Assembly: GCF_004362055.1 (NCBI RefSeq)
Contig: NZ_SNXB01000004.1
Location: 372,001 to 436,000 of the forward strand
Direction of reading: 5' to 3'
DNA length: 64,000 nt
Source: Flavobacterium sp. 245
Lineage (GTDB): Bacteria; Bacteroidota; Bacteroidia; Flavobacteriales; Flavobacteriaceae
Shown here: in pieces, positions 29,153 to 37,704 of the stretch
How positions within the stretch are numbered: the first letter of the stretch is position 1
Layout of the letters: every line of letters starts with the position of its first letter
Position numbers and translations under genes: made by a program
Notes under the pieces: model-generated
What the model was told of the DNA's origin: nothing
Database searches by the model: none
What the model saw: the letters and a program-made list of their open reading frames with translations, nothing else

Positions 29153-30259
29153 TTATTTCGCTGCGTTCTCAATTCTTCTCGCATCAATACGATTTTGAGC
29201 AATTGTAAGCGCTGCTTTATGCGTTGTCATTCCGTTTTTCACAGCATAATCGATAATTTCTAAAGTAGTATTATAGATATTTTCGGTTTTAGTCATGATT
29301 TCGGCTTTACCGTAGTTGGCTAATTCAGCATAAACATTGATGATTCCACCAGCGTTGATCAAGAAATCAGGAGCATATAAAATTCCTCTTTCCTGTAATC
29401 TTGCTCCGTGAACATTTTCGTCTGCTAATTGATTATTTGCTGCACCAGCAATAACTTTAGCTTTAATTTTATCTACAGTATTATCATTGATAATTGCTCC
29501 CATCGCACATGGCGCATAGATATCAACATCAGCAGTATACAAATCTTCACCTGTATAAATTGTTGCGTTGTATTTTTGAGCAACTTCATATAACTTTTCT
29601 TCATTGATATCAGAAATTGTAACCTTAGCTCCTTCTTTAGTCAAATACTCAACTAAAGCTTCTCCTACGTGTCCAATTCCCTGAACCAAAACTTTTTTGC
29701 CATCTAAAACATCAGAACCAAACTGACTTTTAGCTGCGGCTTTCATTCCTAAATAAACTCCGTAAGCTGTTACAGGAGAAGGATTTCCAGAACCGCCTCT
29801 TTCTTCAGAGATTCCTGTAACATAAGGCGTCACATCTCTCACTGTGTCCATGTCTTTTGTCTCCATTCCAACATCTTCAGCAGTAATATATCTTCCGCTT
29901 AAAGAGTGAACAAATTCTCCAAACTTACGCATCAACTCAGGAGTTTTCTGCGTTTTAGCATCACCAATAATAACAGCTTTACCACCGCCAATATTAAGTC
30001 CGGTAATGGCAGATTTATAAGTCATCCCTCTAGAAAGACGCAAAACATCGTTTAGTGCCTCCCACTCGGTATTGTAATTCCACATTCTAGTACCTCCTAA
30101 AGCTGGCCCCATAACCGAATTATGAATACCAATAATTGCTTTTAAACCTGTATCTTTGTCATTGCAAAATACAATTTGTTCGTGATCGTCAAAAGATAAT
30201 TGACCAAAAACAGGATCCATTTTTTGAAGTTCCTTTCCAGTTGCGAAAGTTGCATCCAT
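29153..30259 (-). CDS. Leucine dehydrogenase (Glu/Leu/Phe/Val dehydrogenase family)
   Basis: NAD-dependent deamination of branched-chain amino acids to 2-keto acids. 368 aa. N-terminal catalytic domain: GIHNSVMGPALGGTRMW, GMTYKSAITGLNIGGGKAVI with the active-site Lys, and TAEDVGM. The NAD fold follows (VLVQGIGHVGEALVEYL) and then CAMGAIIN and AGAANNQL. Leucine or valine preference is inferred from overall similarity and 360-370 aa length. It lies on the same strand as nusB-yajC but separated by a hairpin region. Confidence 0.9.
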   Translation of the reverse strand: MDATFATGKELQKMDPVFGQLSFDDHEQIVFCNDKDTGLKAIIGIHNSVMGPALGGTRMWNYNTEWEALNDVLRLSRGMTYKSAITGLNIGGGKAVIIGDAKTQKTPELMRKFGEFVHSLSGRYITAEDVGMETKDMDTVRDVTPYVTGISEERGGSGNPSPVTAYGVYLGMKAAAKSQFGSDVLDGKKVLVQGIGHVGEALVEYLTKEGAKVTISDINEEKLYEVAQKYNATIYTGEDLYTADVDIYAPCAMGAIINDNTVDKIKAKVIAGAANNQLADENVHGARLQERGILYAPDFLINAGGIINVYAELANYGKAEIMTKTENIYNTTLEIIDYAVKNGMTTHKAALTIAQNRIDARRIENAAK

Positions 30260-30462
30260 AGCGCTAGTATTAATTAGTTAAAATTATGAATTTGTCAAAA
30301 AGACTTCTCAAACATAATTAAAAAATACACATGTGCTAATTTTTTATCTTTAAAATAACAATTTTACAATATAATTGTTTTGATTAAAACGCAGTTTATT
30401 ATAATTTTAATTAATAATAATTCATAATTTTAAATCAATTCAATATCACATTTCTTAAAAAA

Positions 30463-32241
30463 ATGAAAGAATTAAGCTATTTAAATAAATATTTTGTCAA
30501 ATATAAATTCAGTTTTTCATTCGGAATTTTAATCACAATAATCGCACAAATATTCTTTTTATTTACACCAAAACTAGTCAGCCACTCTTTTGACGTTATT
30601 GAGCGCTTTCTAAAACTCTCTGAGGCAGATCAAAAATCCGCTATCATCAGAAATTTTTACAGACAAGATTTGATTGATAATGTGCTGTTAATCATTGGAA
30701 GTGCAATTGTAGCTGGATTTCTGACCTTTTTAATGCGTCAGACTTTAATTGTAATGTCACGGCATATTGAGTTCGATTTAAAAAATGAAGTCTTTAAACA
30801 ATACGAAACGCTTTCGCAGAATTTTTACAAACAAAACCGTACCGGAGATTTAATGAACCGTATTAGCGAGGACGTTTCAAAAGTGCGTATGTATGTTGGT
30901 CCGGCCGTTATGTACACGATTAATACTTTTATTCGTTTTGCGATCGTCATTATATATATGTATAATGTTTCGCCGTTGTTGACTTTATATACGATTCTTC
31001 CGCTTCCAATTCTTTCGTACTGCATTTTTAAATTAAGTTCTGAAATCAACAAACGAAGCACAACTTTCCAGCAATATCTTTCAAAAGTTTCGAGCTTTAC
31101 ACAGGAAATATTTTCTGGAATCAGAGTTATAAAAGCCTATTCATTAGAAAATCAGCATCAAAATAATATGATTGATTTGTCTGACGAAAGCAAGCGCAAA
31201 AGTTTAGATTTAGCCAAAGTTCAGTCCTTGTTTGGTCCGCTTATGATTGCATTGATCGGAATCAGTAATTTGGTTGTAATTTATTTTGGCGGTATCATGT
31301 ACATCAATGGCACGATTCCGAATATTGGAACAATTGCCGAATTTATTCTGTACGTAAACATGCTAACATGGCCAGTAGCTTCTTTAGGCTGGGTTTCATC
31401 GATGGTTCAGGAAGCCGAAGCCTCTCAAAAACGTTTGAATGAATTTTTGAAAATTGAGCCAGAAATCAAAAATAACAATCCAAATTCATCAGAAATCCTA
31501 GGTTCAATTGCGTTTGAAAATGTAAGTTACACATATGAAGACACAAATATTGAAGCTTTAAAAAATGTAACATTCTCAGTTAAAAACGGAGAAACATTAG
31601 CCATTTTGGGTAAAACGGGTTCTGGAAAATCGACTATACTATCTTTGATTTCGCGTTTGTATGATGTTACGGAAGGAAGAATAACAATTGACCAAAATGA
31701 AATCAGCACTTTGAATCTAAATGATTTGAGAAACAATATTGGAATTGTGCCTCAGGATGCTTTTTTATTCTCAGACACTATTAAAAACAACATCAAATTT
31801 GGCAATCAAAATGCCACAGATGAAGAAGTTATTGAAGCTGCTAAAAACGCTGTAGTACATGACAATATTATTGCTTTCAACAAACAATATGATACTATTT
31901 TGGGCGAACGAGGCATCACGCTTTCGGGCGGACAAAAACAGCGCGTATCAATTGCGCGTGCTATAATTAAAAATCCGGCGATTTTACTTTTTGACGATTG
32001 TCTTTCTGCAGTAGATACCGAAACGGAAGAAACGATCTTAAATAATTTGTTTGAAATTTGCAAGAATAAAACTACTATAATTGTAAGCCACCGAGTTTCA
32101 TCGGCTAAAAATGCTGACAAGATTATCATTTTAGAGGATGGCAAAATAATTCAACAAGGCTCTCATAATCAATTAATAAATCAGGAAGGCTATTATTCAT
32201 CGTTATATTTAAAACAACTTTCGGAAAAAGAATTACTTTAA
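30463..32241 (+). CDS. ABC transporter, fused permease and ATPase
   Basis: A 592-aa half-transporter of the exporter type (MsbA/multidrug-like) that acts as a dimer. Residues ~1-310 hold six membrane helices with the exporter coupling region. The ATPase domain starts near 345 with Walker A GKTGSGKST, Q-loop IVPQDAF, signature LSGGQKQR, Walker B ILLFDDCLS and the switch His in IIVSHRVSS. Substrate cannot be read from sequence; lipid or drug export is usual. The PUR-domain gene follows by 54 bp. Confidence 0.92.
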   Translation: MKELSYLNKYFVKYKFSFSFGILITIIAQIFFLFTPKLVSHSFDVIERFLKLSEADQKSAIIRNFYRQDLIDNVLLIIGSAIVAGFLTFLMRQTLIVMSRHIEFDLKNEVFKQYETLSQNFYKQNRTGDLMNRISEDVSKVRMYVGPAVMYTINTFIRFAIVIIYMYNVSPLLTLYTILPLPILSYCIFKLSSEINKRSTTFQQYLSKVSSFTQEIFSGIRVIKAYSLENQHQNNMIDLSDESKRKSLDLAKVQSLFGPLMIALIGISNLVVIYFGGIMYINGTIPNIGTIAEFILYVNMLTWPVASLGWVSSMVQEAEASQKRLNEFLKIEPEIKNNNPNSSEILGSIAFENVSYTYEDTNIEALKNVTFSVKNGETLAILGKTGSGKSTILSLISRLYDVTEGRITIDQNEISTLNLNDLRNNIGIVPQDAFLFSDTIKNNIKFGNQNATDEEVIEAAKNAVVHDNIIAFNKQYDTILGERGITLSGGQKQRVSIARAIIKNPAILLFDDCLSAVDTETEETILNNLFEICKNKTTIIVSHRVSSAKNADKIIILEDGKIIQQGSHNQLINQEGYYSSLYLKQLSEKELL

Positions 32242-32295
32242 TTGTTGTGTAATAGATAATTTTTTATGATTTTTGAGTACTATTAATTCCAAAAA

Positions 32296-32679
32296 ATGAT
32301 AGAACGTATTATGAGAGAAAATGACATGTTAGAAAAAGAAGAGATTTTTTCTAAAGTATTACGAGCAGGAAGAAGAACTTATTTCTTTGATGTGAGAGCT
32401 ACTAAAGCAGACGATTATTACATCACAATTACCGAAAGTAAAAAATTTACTGAAGAAGATGGTTCTTTTCATTTTAAAAAACACAAAATTTACTTGTACA
32501 AAGAAGATTTTAGTGCTTTTGCCGAAATACTAGAAGAAATGACTTCATACGTCTTGAACCACAAAGGCGAAGAAGTAATCTCTGAAAGACACCAAAAAGA
32601 TTTTAAAAAAGAATACGGTTCTGATAAAACTGAAGGACAAAGATCTAGTTTTACTGATATTGATTTTGATGATATTTAG
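32296..32679 (+). CDS. PUR family DNA/RNA-binding protein (DUF3276)
   Basis: 127 aa. A single PUR-repeat domain: IFSKVLRAGRRTYFFDVRATKADDYYITITESKK, then HKIYLYKEDFSAFAEILEEM. This is the bacterial form related to Pur-alpha and the Borrelia protein BpuR, which bind single-stranded nucleic acid and act in regulation. Acidic C-terminal tail. The start may be at the first or second Met (32296 or 32311). Strongly conserved in Bacteroidota. Confidence 0.88.
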   Translation: MIERIMRENDMLEKEEIFSKVLRAGRRTYFFDVRATKADDYYITITESKKFTEEDGSFHFKKHKIYLYKEDFSAFAEILEEMTSYVLNHKGEEVISERHQKDFKKEYGSDKTEGQRSSFTDIDFDDI

Positions 32680-32705
32680 TCCCAAATAGCTTTTTAAAAA
32701 GTACG

Positions 32706-32738
32706 AGTCCAATTTGTCCAGCATTTTGGACTTTTTTT
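32706..32738 (+). terminator. Terminator after PUR-domain gene
   Basis: AGTCCAA pairs with TTGGACT across an 18-nt loop and runs into seven T residues. Confidence 0.65.
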
Positions 32739-32824
32739 ATATATTTAATTAGATTTTTAGATTTTAGACTGTTAGATTTTTAGACTCTCTCTAAAACCAT
32801 AATTGCTAGCTAATACTTTAGAAA

Positions 32825-33655
32825 ATGAAAAAGATAATTCTCTTATTTACTTTGTTCTCTCTTTATGCAAATTCTTTTGCTCAAAAAATTGAATACGACA
32901 CCAAATCAAATATTCAATATTATAATGTTGCAGTCAATAAATCTGATAATTACATTAACGAAAGATGTATTTTAGATATTTATTACCCAAAAAACACTAA
33001 AAACTTTGCTACAATAATTTGGTTTCATGGCGGAGGATTGACTGGAGGAAGCAAAGAAATTCCAGAAGATTTAAAAAATAAAGGTTTTGCCATTATTGGC
33101 GTTAATTACAGGCTTTCGCCGAAAGTAAAAGCAGAAAAAGCTATTGAAGATGCAGCAGCGGCTATAGCTTGGACTTTTAACAATATTGCTAATTATGGAG
33201 GTGATGCTTCGCAGATTTTCGTTTCAGGACATTCTGCTGGCGGTTATTTAGCCTTAATGACTGGATTAGATAAAAAATGGCTCCAAAAAGAAGGAATTGA
33301 TGCCAATAAAATCGCTGGACTTATTCCGTTTAGCGGACAATGTATTACGCATTTTGAGATTAGACGTGAAAACGGAATTCCAGAAAAACAACCTACAATA
33401 GATACTTTTGCTCCTTTATTTCACGTTCGTGCCGATGCACCGCCGCTTTTACTGATTACTGGAGATCGTGAGCTGGAAATGCTTGGACGCTATGAAGAAA
33501 ACGCTTATATGGCACGCATGATGAAACTCGTTGGTCATACACAAACTAAACTTTATGAATTAGATGGTTACGGTCATGGTATGACAGAACCTGGTTTTCC
33601 GTTGCTTGTAAACGAAGTAAACCGAATTTTAAAAGAAAAACAAACCAAAAAATAA
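32825..33655 (+). CDS. Secreted alpha/beta hydrolase (esterase/lipase, HSL-like)
   Basis: 276 aa with signal peptide ending NSFAQ. The oxyanion motif is WFHGGGLTGG, as in hormone-sensitive-lipase-like carboxylesterases. Nucleophile elbow is SGHSAGG, acid near LLLITGDRELE, and catalytic His in YGHGM. Likely a periplasmic or surface esterase. A second small hydrolase gene follows by 21 bp, probably in the same operon. Confidence 0.82.
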   Translation: MKKIILLFTLFSLYANSFAQKIEYDTKSNIQYYNVAVNKSDNYINERCILDIYYPKNTKNFATIIWFHGGGLTGGSKEIPEDLKNKGFAIIGVNYRLSPKVKAEKAIEDAAAAIAWTFNNIANYGGDASQIFVSGHSAGGYLALMTGLDKKWLQKEGIDANKIAGLIPFSGQCITHFEIRRENGIPEKQPTIDTFAPLFHVRADAPPLLLITGDRELEMLGRYEENAYMARMMKLVGHTQTKLYELDGYGHGMTEPGFPLLVNEVNRILKEKQTKK

Positions 33656-33676
33656 ACACAATAAAAATCCACGGCA

Positions 33677-34222
33677 ATGGACATACAATTATTGATTTTA
33701 CCCGGATTGGGAAATTCTGGAGACAAGCACTGGCAGACCTTTTGGCATGAAAAATTTAAAAATTCTATTCGTTTAGTTCAAGACAATTGGGACGAACCAC
33801 TTCGCGAGGATTGGATTTCGCGTTTGAATGAAGAAGTTGCTAAACTAGAAAATCCAACAATTTTAGTTGCGCACAGTCTAGCAGTTTCTTTAGTATTGCA
33901 TTGGGCAGAAATCAATTCGAATAAAAATATTATCGGCGCATTATTAGTTGCACCAGCTGACGTTGATTCACCTCAGCATACTCCAGATATTATCAGGAAT
34001 TTTTCGCCAATGCCTCTTTACAAATTACCATTCCCCTCAATAGTTGTTGCCAGCCAAAATGATCCTTACGCTTCTTTCGAAAGAAAACAATATTTTGCTG
34101 AAAAATGGGGAAGTGATTTTGTAAACGTTGGAAAACAAGGACATATCAACTCTGATTCTGATTTAAAATATTGGGAAGAAGGACAGTTGATTTTACAGAA
34201 GTTAATTGAGAAAATTAAGTAG
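33677..34222 (+). CDS. RBBP9/YdeN-family alpha/beta hydrolase
   Basis: 181 aa. It starts LLILPGLGNSGDKHWQTFW, typical of the RBBP9/YdeN serine hydrolases. The nucleophile elbow is VAHSLAV, the acid lies in VVASQNDPYASF and the His in KQGHINSDS. Cytoplasmic, substrate unknown. Follows the HSL-like esterase gene by 21 bp. Confidence 0.85.
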   Translation: MDIQLLILPGLGNSGDKHWQTFWHEKFKNSIRLVQDNWDEPLREDWISRLNEEVAKLENPTILVAHSLAVSLVLHWAEINSNKNIIGALLVAPADVDSPQHTPDIIRNFSPMPLYKLPFPSIVVASQNDPYASFERKQYFAEKWGSDFVNVGKQGHINSDSDLKYWEEGQLILQKLIEKIK

Positions 34223-34239
34223 TATACGGTCGCAGTCGC

Positions 34240-34290
34240 AGTATTTAGTCGCAGTTTACAGTTTTAAACTGAGACTGAAGACTGAGACTG
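34240..34290. repeat. Word-repeat intergenic hairpin
   Basis: CAGTTTACAGTTTTAAACTG and repeated GAGACTGAAGACT words between two converging genes. Short self-complementary segments could form a bidirectional terminator. Confidence 0.4.
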
Positions 34291-34294
34291 AAGA

Positions 34295-34630
34295 CTAACC
34301 GATACGTAGTCCATTAGGGATCTTAAAATCTGGTGCTAATAAAATAACATCTCCCTCCTCGCCTACAGCGCCGAGAACCAAACATTCACTCATAAATTTT
34401 CCAATTTGTTTTTTAGGAAAATTGACAACCGCAACAATTTGTCGGTTAATCAAATCTTCTTTTTGATAGCGTTTGGTAATTTGTGCCGATGATTTTCTGA
34501 TTCCAATTTCAGAACCAAAATCTATTGTTAATTGAAATGCTGGTTTTCTTGCTTCCGGAAAATCATTTACCTCAACAATGGTTCCTATACGCATATCTGT
34601 CCTTTCAAATTCACTCCAAGTTAAATCCAT
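34295..34630 (-). CDS. tRNA-binding domain protein (CsaA-like)
   Basis: 111 aa, the length of CsaA. It has the EMAP/tRNA-binding OB fold: MRIGTIVEVNDFPEARKPAF, SSAQITKRYQKEDL, RQIVAVVNFPKKQIGKFMSECLVLGAV, and VILLAPD near the C-terminus. CsaA proteins have been described as chaperone-like and bind tRNA. Monocistronic, convergent with the RBBP9-like gene. Confidence 0.88.
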   Translation of the reverse strand: MDLTWSEFERTDMRIGTIVEVNDFPEARKPAFQLTIDFGSEIGIRKSSAQITKRYQKEDLINRQIVAVVNFPKKQIGKFMSECLVLGAVGEEGDVILLAPDFKIPNGLRIG

Positions 34631-34762
34631 TTTGCAATCTATCTAGTTTATTTACAAACCTATAATTTTGTAATGAATTGCACTAATTCTATAACTGTTT
34701 TTTCTGATGTCACATTTAATTTTACTAGATAATATAATGAACTAACACTAAAAACATATAAA

Positions 34763-35656
34763 ATGGAAAATAGTATAATAGCTCCTGGTATTTCTCTTAA
34801 AGATTTTGATTATGAGGTTAATAAATCAAATAGCGATAAATATATTGAAACTGCAAAAAATGTAAAATTATATGTAAGAGATTATGGAAAAGGAAAACCA
34901 GTCATTTTAATTCACGGCTGGCCTCTTTCAAACGAAATGTGGGAGTATCAAATCGAATTTCTGGTCGAAAATAATTACAGGGTAATTGCTTATGACCGAC
35001 GTGGTTTTGGCAAATCATCTCAGCCTTGGGACGGATACGATTATGATACATTGACTGATGATTTAAGCGAAATCATTGAGCAGTTACAGTTAGAAGATGT
35101 AACCTTAGTAGGTTTTTCTATGGGAGGCGGAGAAGTGGTACGTTATTTTAGCAGACATCATGGAAAAGGAGTTACTAAAGCCGTTTTGATTTCTTCTATA
35201 ATTCCATTTTTATTGAAAACAGAAGATAATCCTGAAGGGCGTCCAAAAGAAAAAAGCGAAACAACCGCCGCTTCAATAAAAGAAGACAGAATTGGTTTTC
35301 TAGATAATTTTGGCAAAATCTTTTTTGGGGTAAATATTATCAACAAACCTTTAAGCACGCCTTTACTAGAATATTATAGAAATTTGTGTTCAGTAGCTTC
35401 ACCAAGAGCAACTTTGCAATGTGCAGAATCTTTAAATACGACTGATTTTAGAGATGAACTTCATACTATTAAAGTTCCAACTTTGATAATTCATGGAACC
35501 GATGATAAAAATGTTCCTATTGAAATCAGTTCAGAAAAAACAGCAAAAGCAATTCAAAACAATACTTTCATTGTTTACGAAGGCGCACCACATGGCTTAT
35601 TTTATACCGAAAAAGACAAATTAAACAAAGATTTACTTGAATTTTTGAATTCATAA
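34763..35656 (+). CDS. Alpha/beta hydrolase, haloperoxidase/arylesterase-like
   Basis: 297 aa, cytoplasmic, with a ~25-residue N-terminal extension. Oxyanion strand VILIHGWPLSNEMW, then DRRGFGKSSQP, nucleophile elbow GFSMGGGEV, acid in IIHGTDDKNVP and the His in GAPHGLFYTEKD. This is the pattern of non-heme chloroperoxidase/arylesterase relatives. The true substrate is unknown. Confidence 0.85.
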   Translation: MENSIIAPGISLKDFDYEVNKSNSDKYIETAKNVKLYVRDYGKGKPVILIHGWPLSNEMWEYQIEFLVENNYRVIAYDRRGFGKSSQPWDGYDYDTLTDDLSEIIEQLQLEDVTLVGFSMGGGEVVRYFSRHHGKGVTKAVLISSIIPFLLKTEDNPEGRPKEKSETTAASIKEDRIGFLDNFGKIFFGVNIINKPLSTPLLEYYRNLCSVASPRATLQCAESLNTTDFRDELHTIKVPTLIIHGTDDKNVPIEISSEKTAKAIQNNTFIVYEGAPHGLFYTEKDKLNKDLLEFLNS

Positions 35657-35663
35657 AAATAAG

Positions 35664-35760
35664 TTTAGCCACAAATTACATAGATTAATTTGGATTATTT
35701 AATTTCATGCAGATTACAATGTGCAAAAAAAACTTTTAATCTCTCTAATCTGTGGCTAAA
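35664..35760. terminator. Imperfect 25-bp inverted repeat
   Basis: 35664-35688 pairs with 35736-35760 at about 20 of 25 positions (outer TTTAGCCACA arm is exact). Lies 7 bp after the hydrolase stop codon. Confidence 0.45.
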
Positions 35761-35853
35761 AAAAATTACCTGCAGTCTAACTGACATTTTATCTTGTGCT
35801 CTTTTATTTACAGATTTTTAAAGCTATTTTTGATAACTTAATTCTCTGTAAAA

Positions 35854-36408
35854 ATGGCACGAACTCCTTCAAATATGATTCCGCTTGGAACTATAGCTCC
35901 CGAATTTTATTTAAAAGATACCAATTCAAATAATACCTATTCATTTGAAGATTTGAAAGGTTCAAAAGGAACGCTTGTGATTTTTATGTGCAATCATTGT
36001 CCTTTTGTGCTTCATGTAATTAAAGAAATCGTAATGATTGCCAATGATTATCGTGTTCAGGGATTAGGAATTGTTGCCATTTCTAGCAATGATATTGAAA
36101 AGTATCCTGAAGATTCGCCCGAAATGATGACCGATTTTGCTTTTAAAAACAAAATCGATTTTCCGTATCTTTTCGATGAAAATCAGGAAATTGCAAAAGC
36201 CTATAATGCCGCATGCACGCCCGATTTCTTTTTATTTGATAGCCAAAATAAACTTTTTTACAGAGGACAATTAGACGATTCAAGACCAGGAAACGGTATT
36301 CCGTTAAGCGGAAGTGATTTAAGAAGCGCCATAGATGCTTTAATCTACAACCGAACTTTGAGTGAAATTCAGAAACCAAGCATTGGCTGTAATATTAAAT
36401 GGAAATAG
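35854..36408 (+). CDS. Thioredoxin-fold redoxin (AhpC/TSA-like)
   Basis: 184 aa. A thioredoxin fold with MCNHCPFVLHV (CxxC), PEFYLKDTNSNNTYSFEDLKG before it and the cis-Pro region ACTPDFFLFD after it. This subfamily, with CNHCP, occurs widely in Bacteroidota and is annotated as thioredoxin family protein. No signal peptide is visible. Redox partner unknown. Confidence 0.85.
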   Translation: MARTPSNMIPLGTIAPEFYLKDTNSNNTYSFEDLKGSKGTLVIFMCNHCPFVLHVIKEIVMIANDYRVQGLGIVAISSNDIEKYPEDSPEMMTDFAFKNKIDFPYLFDENQEIAKAYNAACTPDFFLFDSQNKLFYRGQLDDSRPGNGIPLSGSDLRSAIDALIYNRTLSEIQKPSIGCNIKWK

Positions 36409-36426
36409 ACTTTCAAAAAAGTTTGT

Positions 36427-36434
36427 TATCTTTG
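36427..36434 (+). promoter_or_regulatory. Promoter element driving a small transcript
   Basis: TATCTTTG (TAnnTTTG) right after the redoxin gene and 25 bp before the small open frame at 36460. Suggests an independent short transcript ending at the hairpin near 36600. Confidence 0.45.
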
Positions 36435-36459
36435 TAAAACAAGCAAAAAATTACTCATT

Positions 36460-36564
36460 GTGAGCACTCTAATACTATTTACAGTTTTGTCATTACTGTT
36501 TTCTTCTCCAAGAAAACCGCTTTCGGCTGTATTTATTTCACATAGTAAGGCCTTTATTAATTAG
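36460..36564 (+). CDS. Possible 34-aa small protein
   Basis: A GTG-started frame encodes 34 residues beginning VSTLILFTVLSLLF, a short hydrophobic helix, followed by a basic/polar tail (SSPRKPLSAVF...). It sits between a TAnnTTTG element and a GC-rich hairpin (CCTCCG...CGGAGG, 36566-36601). Position and composition fit a small membrane peptide or a leader. Coding status is not certain; the same transcript could be a small RNA. Confidence 0.3.
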   Translation: MSTLILFTVLSLLFSSPRKPLSAVFISHSKAFIN

Positions 36565-36565
36565 G

Positions 36566-36615
36566 CCTCCGTCTATTTCATTTCTTCTTTCAGGCGGAGG
36601 ATTTACATTTTTTTA
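36566..36615 (+). terminator. Hairpin and T-run upstream of GreA/GreB-family gene
   Basis: CCTCCG pairs with CGGAGG across a 24-nt loop, followed by TTTACATTTTTTT. The rest of the 36616-36783 gap has AGGTATTT/AAATACCT complementarity (36651-36719), which could fold the leader of the following gene; nothing else was seen there. Confidence 0.5.
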
Positions 36616-36783
36616 AAACTTTATCTTATTTGACAAAATCAAATTTTGGTCAGGTATTTTTTTGTTTTTCCACATTCAAGCATTTCAAGATTTCGGCCTT
36701 TCGCAGGTTATGAAATACCTTGCTTTCTCTATTTCAAAAGAAGAAAATTCATTCAAAAAAAATAATACTAAATTCAAACAGAT

Positions 36784-37179
36784 ATGAAACCAATTCCCAC
36801 TTTCAGTAAATCAGAACATCAATTTCTTAGAGAATTGATTTTAAAAAGCAAAAATTCAACAAATGCTAAAGAAGCAAATCAGCTGTCGCAAGAGCTAGAT
36901 CGAGCCGTTATAAGCAAGGAAATTGATTTAGATCCTTCGGTCATCAGAATCAATTCCGTTATAACTATTGAAGATGTGAATGCGAAGAAACAAATGACAA
37001 TACAAATTGTTCTGCCTTCCTCTGCTGATCTAAAACAATCTAAAATTTCGATTCTCGCGCCTTTAAGTGTAGCCATTATTGGTTTTAAAGAGAATGATCA
37101 AGTCGATTGGGAATTGCCGGCCGGAATCAAAACTTTAAAAATACTTGCAGTTAATAATGCCGAAGTTCGAGTTTTATAA
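36784..37179 (+). CDS. GreA/GreB-family C-terminal domain protein (Rnk-like)
   Basis: 131 aa. The C-terminal half matches the FKBP-like domain of Gre factors: VIRINSVITIEDVNAKKQMTIQIVLP, then ISILAPLSVAIIGFKENDQVDWELPAG. The long coiled coil of true GreA/GreB is reduced to a short N-terminal helix, so it resembles Rnk rather than a transcript-cleavage factor. It may bind RNA polymerase. Followed by two hairpin terminators. Confidence 0.82.
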   Translation: MKPIPTFSKSEHQFLRELILKSKNSTNAKEANQLSQELDRAVISKEIDLDPSVIRINSVITIEDVNAKKQMTIQIVLPSSADLKQSKISILAPLSVAIIGFKENDQVDWELPAGIKTLKILAVNNAEVRVL

Positions 37180-37186
37180 ACTTATA

Positions 37187-37269
37187 AACACCTCATTTGT
37201 ATGAAGGTGTTTTTTTATATCTGTCTAAAAACAAAAAAACTATTCAATACCAACACTGAATAGTTTTTT
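37187..37269. terminator. Two adjacent terminators between convergent genes
   Basis: First: AAACACCT ... AGGTGTTTTTTT at 37187-37216. Second: AAAAAACTATTCA ... TGAATAGTTTTTT at about 37242-37269, usable from both sides. Confidence 0.8.
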
Positions 37270-37292
37270 TTTATGTTTATCAAATGCAAATA

Positions 37293-37604
37293 TTATAATT
37301 GCGAGTGAATATAATTTGTTATTGAAGCCATATTAGTGTCGTCCAGTTTTGCTTTTTTCTGCATACGAACTAAAATTGGTTGCCATTCTTCTTTTGAAAA
37401 TTTAGTTGGTTCATAAAGCTTATGACATTTTGCACAGCTATTTTCATATAGATTTTTACCTGCTGCTAATTCCGGCGTTAATTCTGCTGCTTTAACTTCT
37501 TTGTTAACAGGAGGAGTTTCTGCAGATGCAACAGCTGTTTTTTTGGTACCACATGATGCTAAAAGCAACATTACAACCATTAAACTTAAGATTTTTGTTT
37601 TCAT
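37293..37604 (-). CDS. Small c-type cytochrome lipoprotein
   Basis: 103 aa with lipobox LLASC (Cys near residue 19). A Lys/Glu/Pro linker leads to a mini heme domain: GKNLYENSCAKCHKLYEP with the CxxCH heme motif. The probable Met ligand lies in MQKKAKLDDTNMASI. Likely an electron carrier at the outer face of a membrane. Monocistronic. Confidence 0.82.
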   Translation of the reverse strand: MKTKILSLMVVMLLLASCGTKKTAVASAETPPVNKEVKAAELTPELAAGKNLYENSCAKCHKLYEPTKFSKEEWQPILVRMQKKAKLDDTNMASITNYIHSQL

Positions 37605-37639
37605 TGCTTGGTTTCGTTTTTAATTTAAGTAAATATAAA

Positions 37640-37669
37640 AAAATCCCATATGCCGCGACATATGGGATT
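37640..37669 (-). terminator. Terminator of the peptidylprolyl isomerase gene
   Basis: AATCCCATATG and its complement flank a CGCG-centred loop; on the minus strand a T run follows. Lies downstream of the minus-strand PPIase gene. Confidence 0.75.
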
Positions 37670-37704
37670 ACTATTTAAAACAATACTAAATTGTTCTTAT
37701 ACTC

